64,000 bases of DNA from JAIWNK01 sp964453115 (GCA_964453115.1 CAYVRT010000021.1:1-64000); one strand, 5' to 3'; positions 23,898-32,834 are shown, numbered from the stretch's first letter. Numbers and translations are program-made. Notes: generated by a model from the letters alone, not told the origin.

Positions 23898-24674
23898 ATG
23901 CAACCTTCCCTGACTGAAGTCATCCGCTGGGCGCGGCAGGCTGGTGAAATCCTGCGCGCCGGTTTTGGCAACCACCATCAAATCGAATTCAAAGGCACCG
24001 CCAACCTGGTGACCGAAATGGACCGGAAGTCGGAAGAATTTCTGATCTCCACCATCCGGCAACACTTCCCCACCCACACCATCATCGCCGAAGAAAGCGG
24101 CCTCTCGCGTGGCAGCGACGAAAGCTGCTGGTTCATTGACCCGCTGGATGGCACAACCAATTATGCCCACAACCTGCCCATCTTCTCGGTCTCCATCGCC
24201 TACAAAAGCCAGGGTGAAATTCGCCTGGGCGTCGTCTATGACCCGAGCCGGGATGAATGTTTCTATGCCGAGCGCGGCAACGGCGCCTGGCTGAACGACA
24301 CACGCCTGCACATCTCCCCCTGCACCGAGTTGGAAAAAGCACTGCTGGTGACCGGTTTCCCATACGAAATTCTCAAACAACCCAACAACAACATCGAAAA
24401 CTTCCGCCGCTTTTCCCTGCGCGCCCAGGCCGTGCGCCGGCTCGGCTCGGCTGCCCTCGACCTGTGCTATGTCGCCGCCGCACGGTTTGATGGCTATTGG
24501 GAATTGGCCCTCAAACCCTGGGATGTCGCTGCTGGCGCATTGCTGACGCAAGAAGCCGGCGGCCTGGTAACCGATATGGATGGCGGCAACGGCTGGCTGA
24601 CCCCACCCAACTCGCTGATTGGTGCCAACCCCTCCCTGCATGCGCAAATTTTGGCGGTGCTGCAAGAGAAATGA
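23898..24674 (+). CDS. inositol monophosphatase family enzyme (SuhB-like)
   Basis: The 258-residue enzyme is a lithium-sensitive-type magnesium-dependent sugar phosphatase. Motifs are IIAEESG, WFIDPLDGTTNYAHNLP (metal-binding DPLDGT) and ALKPWDVAAGALLTQEAGG (WDVAAG). The likely reaction is hydrolysis of inositol 1-phosphate or a related phosphate; fructose-1,6-bisphosphate or histidinol phosphate are possible. The stop overlaps the ATG of the LCP lipoprotein gene (ATGA). Five bases separate it from the response regulator, so the three genes probably form one transcript. Confidence 0.9.
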   Translation: MQPSLTEVIRWARQAGEILRAGFGNHHQIEFKGTANLVTEMDRKSEEFLISTIRQHFPTHTIIAEESGLSRGSDESCWFIDPLDGTTNYAHNLPIFSVSIAYKSQGEIRLGVVYDPSRDECFYAERGNGAWLNDTRLHISPCTELEKALLVTGFPYEILKQPNNNIENFRRFSLRAQAVRRLGSAALDLCYVAAARFDGYWELALKPWDVAAGALLTQEAGGLVTDMDGGNGWLTPPNSLIGANPSLHAQILAVLQEK

Positions 24675-25924
24675 ACTTGCTGCGCCGGTGCATGACAGGC
24701 CTTGGCCTGGTAATTTTACCAGGAGCCCTTCTCCTCCTCCTGGCCTGCACCCCGCGCCTGCCCGCCCCAACCGCTCTTCCTGGCCCAACCCGCAGCAGCA
24801 CCCCCGCCCCGCAGCCCACCCCATCACAACACCCCAGCCTCACACCCAGCCTCACGCCTGGCCCCAACCCGCAACAACCCTGGGGCCGTTTTGCACCGCC
24901 CAGCCAACCGCTGCTGACTGCCATCCCGCAGCCGCTCAACGGCCTGCCGCTCAACGACGAGATACGCATCCTGGCCGTGCTGGGCCTAGACCGCACCGCC
25001 CCCTTCCAGGGCCGCAGTGATGCCATTCTGCTCTTCCTCTACAACCCGCGCCTGGGCAACGCCAGCCTCATCAGCCTGCCACCCGACCTGCTTGTCTACC
25101 TGCCGGGGCTATCCATGCAGCGCCTCAACACCGCCTATGCCCTGGGCGGCGCACCGCTGCTCGCCGATGCCCTCGAATACAATTTCGGCCTGCGCCCACA
25201 GCGCTGGGCCGTCATCGGCATGGATAGCTTCGTCGAATTTGTGGATGACTTTGGCGGCCTGGAACTAACCCTGCTCGAGACCCTGCCAAACGATTGCAGC
25301 GGCTACCGCGCCGGGCAAACGGTGCGCCTGAGCGGCAACGAAACCCTGTGCTATGTGCGCCTGCGCCAGGGCAGCAATCAGGCCGCCCGCGATGCCCGCC
25401 AACAACAAGTCTTTCGGCTCCTGTTTTTGAACGTCATCCAGGGCGGCAACCTCAACCGCCTGCCCGAGTTTTACCGCCTCTACCGCAACGTTGTGCAAAC
25501 CAACCTCAGCTTCGAAGAGCTGCTCAATGCCGCCCCGCTCGCCCTGCGCCTGGGCGACCCCGAACACTTCGCCTATTTCAGCCTATCCGAGCCGGGCATG
25601 GTGCAGGAATGGCAAATCGAAGGCCCCGCCCCGGCCACCGTCTTGCTGCCCAACCGCCCACTCCTTCAACAACGCCTGCAACAGGCCATCGAATTCATCC
25701 TCGTCCCGCGCCCCTTCAGCGAACGCGTGCTAACACTCGAAGCCGAGTGGACAACTTCGCCCACGCCCACCATCACGCCCACCGCCACCGCCACTGCCAG
25801 CATCACCCCCACCCTGCCGCCCACCGCCACACAGCCAGGCGCCACCCCCAGCCCTTCACCAACCGGGCCCACCGCAACCCCTTCCCCCACTGCCCCCACC
25901 GCAACCCCAGGTGGGTACCCATAG
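24671..25924 (+). CDS. LytR-CpsA-Psr family lipoprotein
   Basis: The 417-residue secreted protein starts with a lipoprotein signal peptide (LLLLLAC, lipidated Cys26) and a Pro/Thr/Ser linker. The LCP domain (about 95-355) contains RILAVLGLDR, GRSDAILLFLYNPRLGNASLISLPPDLLV, LNTAYALGG, VGMDSF-like VIGMDSFVEFVDDFGGLEL and CYVRLRQGSN. These proteins normally transfer glycopolymers from a lipid carrier to the cell wall. The final 60 residues are low-complexity Thr/Pro repeats (PTPTITPTATATAS and similar), a style common in this phylum. The stop lies 7 bp from the end of the converging nadE. Confidence 0.85.
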   Translation: MNLLRRCMTGLGLVILPGALLLLLACTPRLPAPTALPGPTRSSTPAPQPTPSQHPSLTPSLTPGPNPQQPWGRFAPPSQPLLTAIPQPLNGLPLNDEIRILAVLGLDRTAPFQGRSDAILLFLYNPRLGNASLISLPPDLLVYLPGLSMQRLNTAYALGGAPLLADALEYNFGLRPQRWAVIGMDSFVEFVDDFGGLELTLLETLPNDCSGYRAGQTVRLSGNETLCYVRLRQGSNQAARDARQQQVFRLLFLNVIQGGNLNRLPEFYRLYRNVVQTNLSFEELLNAAPLALRLGDPEHFAYFSLSEPGMVQEWQIEGPAPATVLLPNRPLLQQRLQQAIEFILVPRPFSERVLTLEAEWTTSPTPTITPTATATASITPTLPPTATQPGATPSPSPTGPTATPSPTAPTATPGGYP

Positions 25925-25931
25925 AAGCAGT

Positions 25932-26753
25932 TCAGGTTCCCCAATCGCGCAAATAGAGAAAATCGTAGCCCACGGTGCGGTTGCCCAGCTTGGCAATTGG
26001 CGGCAAAACGCGCTTGAACTGATTGCGCTGCACCCTTCGCACCACCCGGCGCACAAAGTCCTCAGCAAAACCAGCCTCCATCGCCTCCTCCGGCGTGTAG
26101 CGCCCATCCACCAACAAATAGAGCAGTTGATCCACCTCCGCATAGGTAAACCCCAGCTCATCCTCATCCGTCTGCCCGGCCCACAAATCTGCCGAGGGCG
26201 GTTTTTCCAGCACCGCTGCCGGAGCGCCCAGGTCACGCGCTAGCTGCCGAACCTGCGTCTTGTACAAATCGCCCAGCGGGTTAAGCGCACAGGCCGAATC
26301 GCCATACAGCGTGGTGTAGCCGAGCAAAATTTCGGTCTTGTTGCCCGTCCCAACCACCAGCCCATCGAACGCCGCCGATTGATCATAAAGCACCACCATG
26401 CGCGCCCGCGCCATGATATTGCCGCGCCGCATGGCGCTCATCTCGGGAAAACGGGCAAACAACGGCTCCACCATCTCGGTAATGGGAATGGTGAGCGACT
26501 GCACCCCCGTGCTTTCAATCACACGCTGCGCATCCTCCAGCGAATCGGGCGAGGAGGTGCGGTAAGGCATGCGCACTGCCAGCACATTCTGCGGCCCGAG
26601 TGCGCGCGCCGCCAAAATGCACGAAAGCGCCGAATCAATCCCACCCGAAAGCCCCACCAGGGCGCGCTGAAACCCCATGCGCCGAATTTCGCTGGCAAGG
26701 AAACCGGTCAGAATCTGTTCCGCCAATTCACTGCAAATCGTCAGGTCAATCAT
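25932..26753 (-). CDS. nadE: NAD synthetase, synthetase domain only
   Basis: The 273-residue protein adenylates nicotinate adenine dinucleotide and amidates it to NAD+. The PP-loop is LVGLSGGIDSALS. GTGNKTEILLGYTTLYGD and PSADLWAGQTDEDELGF are diagnostic. It lacks the fused N-terminal glutamine amidohydrolase domain of long NadE. That domain is present as a separate gene directly upstream, overlapping this start by 8 bases. The two products probably work together as a split glutamine-dependent enzyme; ammonia-dependent activity alone is the alternative. Confidence 0.93.
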   Translation of the reverse strand: MIDLTICSELAEQILTGFLASEIRRMGFQRALVGLSGGIDSALSCILAARALGPQNVLAVRMPYRTSSPDSLEDAQRVIESTGVQSLTIPITEMVEPLFARFPEMSAMRRGNIMARARMVVLYDQSAAFDGLVVGTGNKTEILLGYTTLYGDSACALNPLGDLYKTQVRQLARDLGAPAAVLEKPPSADLWAGQTDEDELGFTYAEVDQLLYLLVDGRYTPEEAMEAGFAEDFVRRVVRRVQRNQFKRVLPPIAKLGNRTVGYDFLYLRDWGT

Positions 26754-27606
26754 TGCTGCCTCCCTTCAAAATGCGCCCCAATTCACGCTGCACCAGCGCC
26801 GTGCGCTCATCGCGCAGCAACGGCAGGCGGGCACGCGTGCGGTGCAACTGATTTAAATCCAGCTCCGCCAGGGTCAGGGCCTCTTCCTCATATGGCCCGC
26901 GCGCCAGCGGCTCACCGTTCGGGTCATAGACCCCTGCCCCGCCCCAAAAATGCAGCCCATCCTCAAACCCCACCCGGTTGCTATGCGCCACAAAAGTCGT
27001 AAACAGCCCGGCATAGGACCGGCAAATGGCATCCACCCAACGGGCCGAATCCAGCTCCGGCGACTTGCCCAGCCCGCGCCCCGGCGAGGCCGAGGTAAAA
27101 AGCAGCAAATCGGCCCCATCCAGCCACAGCAAATAGGGCAGCGAAGCATGCCAAAAATCTTCGCAAATCAACATCCCCACCCGGCCAAAGCGCGTGTCAA
27201 AAGCGCGCACCCCATCGCCCCAGGCAAAAAAGCGCCCCTCATCAAACAGGCCATAGGTCGGCAAATAGACCTTGCGATGAACATGCAGCACGCGCCCGGC
27301 GGAGAGGTAAGCCGCCGAGATGAAAAAGCGGCTGCGCACATCCTCCTCCACAAAACCAACCACCAGGTCCAGGTCACGGCTGACCTTGAGCAACGGCCCA
27401 AAGAAAGCGTCTTCGGCCACCGGGCGGCGCGCCACCGTTGGCGCCAGGTCTTGCAACACATAGCCCGTCAGCGAAAGCTCCGGAAAGATGAGCAATTCCG
27501 CCCCGGCTCGGCGTGCCTGCTCGGCCAGCGCCAGATGCTTTTCCAAATTGGGCTGCAAAGCGCCCAGGCAGGTGTTGATTTGGGCCAAGCCCAGAGTCAG
27601 TTTCAT
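26746..27606 (-). CDS. nitrilase-fold amidase, partner of NadE
   Basis: The 286-residue protein is a carbon-nitrogen hydrolase with the Glu-Lys-Cys triad: LLIFPELSLTGYVL (Glu), VHRKVYLPTYGLFDEGRF (Lys) and VGMLICEDFWH (Cys). YGLFDEGRFF and the CEDFWH context match the glutaminase domain of fused NAD synthetases rather than general nitrilases. It would release ammonia from glutamine for the adjacent synthetase. ATG 27606 follows GGAGGA and overlaps the preceding stop (ATGA); the 3' end overlaps nadE by 8 bases. This tight coupling supports a two-subunit enzyme. Confidence 0.85.
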   Translation of the reverse strand: MKLTLGLAQINTCLGALQPNLEKHLALAEQARRAGAELLIFPELSLTGYVLQDLAPTVARRPVAEDAFFGPLLKVSRDLDLVVGFVEEDVRSRFFISAAYLSAGRVLHVHRKVYLPTYGLFDEGRFFAWGDGVRAFDTRFGRVGMLICEDFWHASLPYLLWLDGADLLLFTSASPGRGLGKSPELDSARWVDAICRSYAGLFTTFVAHSNRVGFEDGLHFWGGAGVYDPNGEPLARGPYEEEALTLAELDLNQLHRTRARLPLLRDERTALVQRELGRILKGGSND

Positions 27607-28346
27607 TCTTCCTCCACCACAGAAACAGGAACACGACGCGCCCGCAGCACCGGCAGCCAAAACGCCAGCACACCGAGCAACAAACTCACCAGCAAAAGCG
27701 CCAACGCCGCCCACACATCCCAAAACAGCCCATGCCAGAGCGGGCGCGGGTCAAAGCGCAGCACCGAAAAGATCAACTGCACCCAGCCCAGCGCAAAAAG
27801 CACCATGGCAGAACGCTGCCCCGGCCCCGCACAAAGAGGCGAACGCTCCTCAAGGCCAGGCAACAGCCAGCACAGCAGCGCCGCACTCAGCTGCAAAGGC
27901 CAACGCCACTCACCATCCGGCAGCGAGCGCACCGCCCAAAACGAATCTGCCGGTAGCGAGGCCCCATAAGCAACCCCCACCGCCCAGGCCGCCAGCCAGG
28001 TCATCACCGCCAGCGGGGCCAGCAAGGGTAACAGCCAGGCATCCACAGCCCGTGCCAATGGCTGACGCAGCCCAAGCGCCAGCAACAAAACTGCCAGCAA
28101 GCCACCGCCCAGCGCACCCGGCCAGCTCAGACCGCCGCGCCAGAACATCCAGGCCTGAGATGGGTCTGCTGCAAAGACCGGCGCATACACCAGCACAAAT
28201 GCCAGCCGCGCCCCCAACAGCGCCATCAACAGCACGCCCAACGCCGCCCCCAGGTTCAAGGCCCGGTTTTCGGGTTGCGAGCGCAAGAAAACCTGCACCA
28301 GCCCAAGCCCAGCGCCCAACCCAACCAGGAGCGAGAAAATATCCAT
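27603..28346 (-). CDS. Lgt-like integral membrane protein
   Basis: The 247-residue protein has about seven hydrophobic segments. WRGGLSWPGALGGGLLAV, following a loop after the second and third segments, resembles the GGLSxxGxxxG motif of prolipoprotein diacylglyceryl transferase (Lgt). The other Lgt residues (catalytic His and Arg motifs) are not obvious, so enzymatic identity is doubtful. It is the first gene of the operon with the amidase and nadE and has its own TTGACA promoter. The start codon lies six bases from the -10 box, so the mRNA may be leaderless. Confidence 0.6.
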   Translation of the reverse strand: MDIFSLLVGLGAGLGLVQVFLRSQPENRALNLGAALGVLLMALLGARLAFVLVYAPVFAADPSQAWMFWRGGLSWPGALGGGLLAVLLLALGLRQPLARAVDAWLLPLLAPLAVMTWLAAWAVGVAYGASLPADSFWAVRSLPDGEWRWPLQLSAALLCWLLPGLEERSPLCAGPGQRSAMVLFALGWVQLIFSVLRFDPRPLWHGLFWDVWAALALLLVSLLLGVLAFWLPVLRARRVPVSVVEEE

Positions 28347-28352
28347 ACAGCT

Positions 28353-28381
28353 AACATACTATAGCCAGAATAGGCTGTCAA
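28353..28381 (-). promoter_or_regulatory. promoter of the Lgt-like/amidase/nadE operon
   Basis: Minus-strand TTGACA (28376-28381) and TATGTT (28353-28358) are separated by 17 bases. The -10 box ends six bases before the ATG at 28346. A second TTGACA overlaps just upstream. Confidence 0.6.
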
Positions 28382-28415
28382 GTGTCAAAAAAACTTGCAC
28401 CCTACCATTTGGGGA

Positions 28416-28444
28416 TTGAAATTCCTTTCATCTTGTGCTAACAT
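28416..28444 (+). promoter_or_regulatory. promoter of the subtilase gene
   Basis: TTGAAA (28416-28421) and TAACAT (28439-28444) are 17 bases apart. A leader of about 54 bases would contain the AAGGAGAG ribosome site before the GTG at 28505. Confidence 0.5.
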
Positions 28445-28504
28445 AAAAACATTGATAATAAAAGTCAAAGATAACAACATTTATAAAACCAAGGAGAGTT
28501 TACC

Positions 28505-31381
28505 GTGTTCCCTGCACAAAAACTTCGTCTCTTATTTGTGGCCCTGACCCTGCTCGTTGCGCCACTCTTCGTCCCGGTCATCCCTGCTTCATCCAACCAG
28601 ACCGATCATGCCAGCCTGCTGGCAGCTGCTACCGGCGCTCAGGTGCAAGACCTGGGCGAGGTAGAAGCCATCACCATCACCCTCCTGGATGGGCGGCAAA
28701 TTTTGCGCCTCAAGGCCTATGATTTTGCCAGCGGCCAAATCATTGGCGCCGATTTTGAAAACAACCAGGTGGTAGATTTCACCGCCCTGGATGCTGCCGC
28801 CGGTAAACAATGGCGCGAGCAGCATGGCGCCCTGCCCCCCGCAACCGTCAACACCCTCTCTGCCCTGACAGCCGAAGAACGCGTCAATGTTGCCATCTGG
28901 CTGGCCGTGCAAATCGAAAGCCTGCCCCGACCCGAGCGCACCCCGCAGCGCCCCGATTTCGAGACCGGCACAAGCGCCGCAGCAGATGAATTGCCCTACG
29001 CTCTCCCCTCCGGCCTGGAAATAGATGGCAAACCGATCGTGCAGCCCTTGCCCGCCGCAGCGCTTCCCACCGAGCTGCGCAGCCTGGTTGCCACCCGCAG
29101 CAGCGGCGAGAACCTGGCCGAAACGCCCAAAACACCGGCAGAAATTGAGGCCAACCGGCAAGCACAAAGCGCCGCCCTGCCCTCCGCCGCGGCGGATACA
29201 GAAATCACCGCCTTCAAAGCCGCCAATGATGCCCACATCCGCGCCCAAATTGCCCCGGCACGCGCCCAATTCCTGCAAAAACTGGAGCAAAGCGGCCTCA
29301 AGGCCACCTACGCAAGCGAGATGGTGCCAATGGCCTACCTCCCCAACCTGACCCGCGCCGAAGTGGAAAAACTGGCCTTCTGGCCCGAAATTGACGCCAT
29401 CTACATCGTCCCCGACCAGGCCGGCCCCAGCCTGGATGTGGCGCGCACCTCGCAAAACGCACACCTGATCAACAACGTTGGCTACACCGGCAGCGGGGTG
29501 AATGTCTCCGTGACCGAGGGCGAGCGGGCCTTCTTTGCCAACCCCTACCTGACACTCGATCAAACCTATAACGGCTCACAACCCTATGCCAGTCACCCAA
29601 CCGCCGTCGCTGGCTTCATCCGCAGCACCTTTGCCGGATACGAAGGCCTGGCAAATGCCGCAACCGTAGATAGTGCCAACGGCTCCTACTCCGATTTCGG
29701 CGTGATGAGCGCCGCCATGGATTGGGGCTCGGCCAACAACACCGTCCTGAACAACAGCTGGTATTGGGATAGCGCCAACAACCCCTCCTTCTGGTCGGTA
29801 GATCGTCAGCAAGATTACTTTGTGCGCTACAATTATGACTTTGTCACCGTTGCATCGGGCAATTTTGGCAACGGCTGCGGCAGCAACTTCAGCAGCTACG
29901 TCGTTTCCCCGGCCAAGGGCTACAATGTCATGTCGGTTGGCAACTACGACGACCTGGATACGATCGGCTGGAGCGGCGACGCAATGAGCGCTTGCAGCAG
30001 CTTTGGCGACCCGGCCAACGATGGTGCCAGCGTTTTCCATGCCAAGCCAGAAGTTTCTGCCATTGGCAGCGGCATGGATAGCACCCTGACGAATGCTTCC
30101 GCGCCCTACATTGGCGCAGTGGGCAGCGGCACAAGCTACGCCGCCCCCATGGTGGCCGCCCTGGCTGCCGATTTGATCCAGGCCGTGCCAGCCTTTGGCA
30201 GCCAGCCCGAAGTGCTGCGGGCGCTCATCATGGCAACCGCCCTGCACAACATTGAAGGCAGCAGCCGCTATAGCGACGTGGACGGCGCCGGTGGCATTGA
30301 TGCCAGCGCCGCCCTTGCCAGCGCGGAACGCGGCAATTACGACTCGACCGGCATTAGCTCCAGCACCACCTACCCCATCACCTACACCCAATTCGCCTAC
30401 GCCGGCGAACGAGTCCGCTTTGCCATCAGCTGGCTCTCCAACCCCACCAGCGATTACACCACCAACCCCCTCCCCGTAGACCTCGACCTGACGGCCTACC
30501 GCGCCGATGGCACAACCTTTGTCGCTGGCTCTTCCACCAGCACCAACAACTTTGAAATTGTCGAATTCACCGCCCCGGCCTCCGAAACCTACCAATTCAA
30601 AGTCACCAAATTTGGCAGCTACAGCGGCAGCGGCACCTGGCTGGGCGCCGGCTGGTGGCGCGGCGTCTACCGCATTTCCCCCAACATCGGCTTCAGCGAC
30701 CCCAAGGCCACCCCGCTCGGCACCCATCTGGCTGTCTACCCCAGCTCATGGACACCCCAAAATTACTGGCGCGCCATGGCCATTCGCTCCAACAGCTCCG
30801 ACCATGACCTGTATATGACAACGGCCAGCGAGTTTGACGACCCAACCACCCGCACCCAACTTGCCACCTCGCAATCCGGCTTCAGTGATGACATCATCGT
30901 AGTAGATGGCAACCACTGGAATTCCACCTGGCCGGAGCATTACCAGGTCAAATACTTCAGCAGTGGCAGCGGCGGCTACAACGTGAGCTGGTCGAATCAA
31001 GGCATCGCCTTGTACTCACCTGGTTCCTACGGCATCTACACCATGGGGCCCTCCCAGGTGGTACAAATCTACGACCTCTACATCACCACCAAACACCCGG
31101 TGCGCATTTCCATCGTCCCAACCGGCAGCAACGCCTCCGACCTGGCCGTCTATCTCTACAAATCCAGCCCCGCCACGCAGGATGGCATGGTGCTGCAAAA
31201 ATGGGAAGCGGTTGACTACGGCGATTCGAGCGACCTTCCCGCAACCGTCGAGCAGCTCTCCTACTTGCCCAGCACCAGCGACTGGCACGGGCTGGTCGTC
31301 TCCAGCAAAACGGTCAACACAGCCAGCTACTACATCGTCATTGAGTGGCTCAACGTCTACATGCCCGCCGTTGTGCGCTGA
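28505..31381 (+). CDS. secreted subtilisin-like (S8) serine protease, variant triad
   Basis: The 958-residue protein has a signal peptide, a long propeptide-like region (to about 325), an S8 domain (about 325-610) and C-terminal beta-rich domains, one PPC-like (about 630-720). His364 lies in ASHPTAVAGFI and Ser544 in GSGTSYAAPMVAAL. The position expected for the catalytic Asp is filled by Glu338 in VSVTEGERAFF. VLNNSWYW may supply the oxyanion Asn. The start is a GTG with AAGGAGAG upstream. It probably acts outside the cell on proteins. A strong terminator and then a PrcB-like lipoprotein gene follow. The Asp-to-Glu change may be a subfamily trait or reduce activity. Confidence 0.85.
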   Translation: MFPAQKLRLLFVALTLLVAPLFVPVIPASSNQTDHASLLAAATGAQVQDLGEVEAITITLLDGRQILRLKAYDFASGQIIGADFENNQVVDFTALDAAAGKQWREQHGALPPATVNTLSALTAEERVNVAIWLAVQIESLPRPERTPQRPDFETGTSAAADELPYALPSGLEIDGKPIVQPLPAAALPTELRSLVATRSSGENLAETPKTPAEIEANRQAQSAALPSAAADTEITAFKAANDAHIRAQIAPARAQFLQKLEQSGLKATYASEMVPMAYLPNLTRAEVEKLAFWPEIDAIYIVPDQAGPSLDVARTSQNAHLINNVGYTGSGVNVSVTEGERAFFANPYLTLDQTYNGSQPYASHPTAVAGFIRSTFAGYEGLANAATVDSANGSYSDFGVMSAAMDWGSANNTVLNNSWYWDSANNPSFWSVDRQQDYFVRYNYDFVTVASGNFGNGCGSNFSSYVVSPAKGYNVMSVGNYDDLDTIGWSGDAMSACSSFGDPANDGASVFHAKPEVSAIGSGMDSTLTNASAPYIGAVGSGTSYAAPMVAALAADLIQAVPAFGSQPEVLRALIMATALHNIEGSSRYSDVDGAGGIDASAALASAERGNYDSTGISSSTTYPITYTQFAYAGERVRFAISWLSNPTSDYTTNPLPVDLDLTAYRADGTTFVAGSSTSTNNFEIVEFTAPASETYQFKVTKFGSYSGSGTWLGAGWWRGVYRISPNIGFSDPKATPLGTHLAVYPSSWTPQNYWRAMAIRSNSSDHDLYMTTASEFDDPTTRTQLATSQSGFSDDIIVVDGNHWNSTWPEHYQVKYFSSGSGGYNVSWSNQGIALYSPGSYGIYTMGPSQVVQIYDLYITTKHPVRISIVPTGSNASDLAVYLYKSSPATQDGMVLQKWEAVDYGDSSDLPATVEQLSYLPSTSDWHGLVVSSKTVNTASYYIVIEWLNVYMPAVVR

Positions 31382-31408
31382 GAAACCTTTTTCCGCATTC
31401 CAACGTCT

Positions 31409-31447
31409 GATGGGTGAGGGCATCCTGGCCCTCACCCATCTTGTTTT
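31409..31447 (+). terminator. rho-independent terminator after the subtilase gene
   Basis: GATGGGTGAGGGC (31409-31421) pairs perfectly with GCCCTCACCCATC (31428-31440) around a 6-base loop, followed by TTGTTTT. Some readthrough into the next gene is possible because that gene has no obvious promoter. Confidence 0.8.
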
Positions 31448-31459
31448 GGAGGTTGAACG

Positions 31460-31978
31460 ATGAACAAATTCTTTTTTACCCTTGCCTTGCTTGCCTGGCT
31501 GGCCGCCAGCGCCTGCGCCCCGCTTGCGACGGAAACGCCGCCCCCCTCTGCTGCGGATAGCGAAACCGGCCTGGCCGAGCTGGATGGTGTAACGGTAACG
31601 CTCATGTCCTTCGGCGCGCCCATGGTCGGCAGCGAAAATGCGCAGGCACAATTTGTCGCCCTGGGCGCCCAAACCGGCCTCACCACCATCACCCCCGGCC
31701 TGCCGGAAGAGGCCAACGCCCTGCTGCAAGATGCCCTGGCCCAAACCCCGCAAGACCTCTACCTTGTCCTCTATGCCGGGCCACAGCCCAGCAGCGGCTA
31801 CGCCGTGCAAATTGAGGACCTGCAATTGAACGGCGAGGAACTCCAAATCACCTACCGCGTGGCGCCCCCGCCGCCCAGCACCGGCGCCGCAACCGTCATC
31901 ACCCATCCCTACGTCCTGCTGCGTGCCAGCGGCGAAAAAGTCGCTAGCCTGCGCGTGACCTTTATCGAAACAAAATGA
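31460..31978 (+). CDS. PrcB-like lipoprotein
   Basis: The 172-residue protein has a lipoprotein signal (AASAC, Cys19) and, in its C-terminal half, a PrcB_C-like domain: YLVLYAGPQPSSGYAVQIED, then YRVAPPPPSTGAA and ITHPYVLLR. PrcB in Treponema denticola is a lipoprotein of the dentilisin complex and is needed for the activity of a subtilisin-like protease. Here the gene sits directly after a subtilase gene, which suggests a similar partnership. The ATG is preceded by GGAGGTTG. The terminator in between argues for partly separate expression. Confidence 0.72.
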   Translation: MNKFFFTLALLAWLAASACAPLATETPPPSAADSETGLAELDGVTVTLMSFGAPMVGSENAQAQFVALGAQTGLTTITPGLPEEANALLQDALAQTPQDLYLVLYAGPQPSSGYAVQIEDLQLNGEELQITYRVAPPPPSTGAATVITHPYVLLRASGEKVASLRVTFIETK

Positions 31979-32010
31979 TCATTCCGGGCCGGGTTTGCAG
32001 CAAAGAATGC

Positions 32011-32016
32011 TATACT
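32011..32016 (+). promoter_or_regulatory. -10 box for the SDR gene
   Basis: TATACT follows TGC (an extended -10). It would give a leader of about 17 bases holding GAAAGG before ATG 32040. Confidence 0.4.
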
Positions 32017-32039
32017 ATTGCTAAGAAAGGTCACAGCTC

Positions 32040-32810
32040 ATGCAAACCCAGCCCATCTTCCAGTTAACCAACAAAATTGCCCTGGTGACCGGCGCCGGGC
32101 GCGGCATTGGCCGGGCCTGCGCTCTGGCCCTGGCACAGGCCGGCGCCGACCTTGTCCTGGGGCTCAAAAACACCCCCCCGCCGCCCGACCTGTGCGCCGA
32201 AATTGAGGCACTGGGTCGCCGCGTCCTGGCTGTGCAAATGAATGTTGCCCACCTGCCCGAAATTGACACCGCCGTGCAAACCGCCCTGCAACACTTTGGC
32301 CGAATTGACATTCTGGTCAATAACGCTGGCATCGGCGCACCCAACCTGGCCGAACACGTCACCGAGCAAGATTTTGACCAGACCCTGGCCGTCAACCTGA
32401 AAGGCACCTTCTTCACCGCCCAGGCCGTTGGCCGGGCGATGATTGCCCAGGGCAGCGGCGGGCGAATCATCAACATCGGCTCGCAGGCCGGTTTCGTTGC
32501 CCTGCGCTCCGAATCCATCTACTGCATGACCAAAGCCGCCATTGCCCACCTGACCAAATGCCTGGCCTTCGAATGGGCCACCTACGGCATTCAGGTCAAC
32601 GCGGTTGCCCCAACCTTCATCGAAACACCCGGCACCGAAAAATGGCTCGGCGATGAAGCGTTTCGCTCCTCCGTCCTGGCGCGCATCCCCTTGGGTCGGG
32701 TTGGGCAGCCCATGGATGTTGCCGGAGCGGTCGTTTTTCTCGCCTCACCAGCCGCCAACCTCATCACCGGCACCACCCTGCTGGTGGATGGCGGTTGGAC
32801 GCTGGCCTGA
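32040..32810 (+). CDS. short-chain dehydrogenase/reductase
   Basis: The 256-residue classical SDR oxidoreductase uses NAD(P)H. It has the cofactor motif TGAGRGIG, NNAGIG, the catalytic Ser/Tyr/Lys set (INIGSQAG, YCMTK) and the C-terminal LVDGGWTL typical of FabG and glucose-1-dehydrogenase-like enzymes. ARIPLGRVGQPMDVAGAVVFLASP is also standard. Exact substrate is unknown; 3-oxoacyl or sugar-alcohol reduction are possible. The DUF2652 gene follows after 24 bases with its own ribosome site, so the two may be co-transcribed. Confidence 0.9.
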   Translation: MQTQPIFQLTNKIALVTGAGRGIGRACALALAQAGADLVLGLKNTPPPPDLCAEIEALGRRVLAVQMNVAHLPEIDTAVQTALQHFGRIDILVNNAGIGAPNLAEHVTEQDFDQTLAVNLKGTFFTAQAVGRAMIAQGSGGRIINIGSQAGFVALRSESIYCMTKAAIAHLTKCLAFEWATYGIQVNAVAPTFIETPGTEKWLGDEAFRSSVLARIPLGRVGQPMDVAGAVVFLASPAANLITGTTLLVDGGWTLA

Positions 32811-32834
32811 ATGTTTTGAAAGGAGTCACACCCA

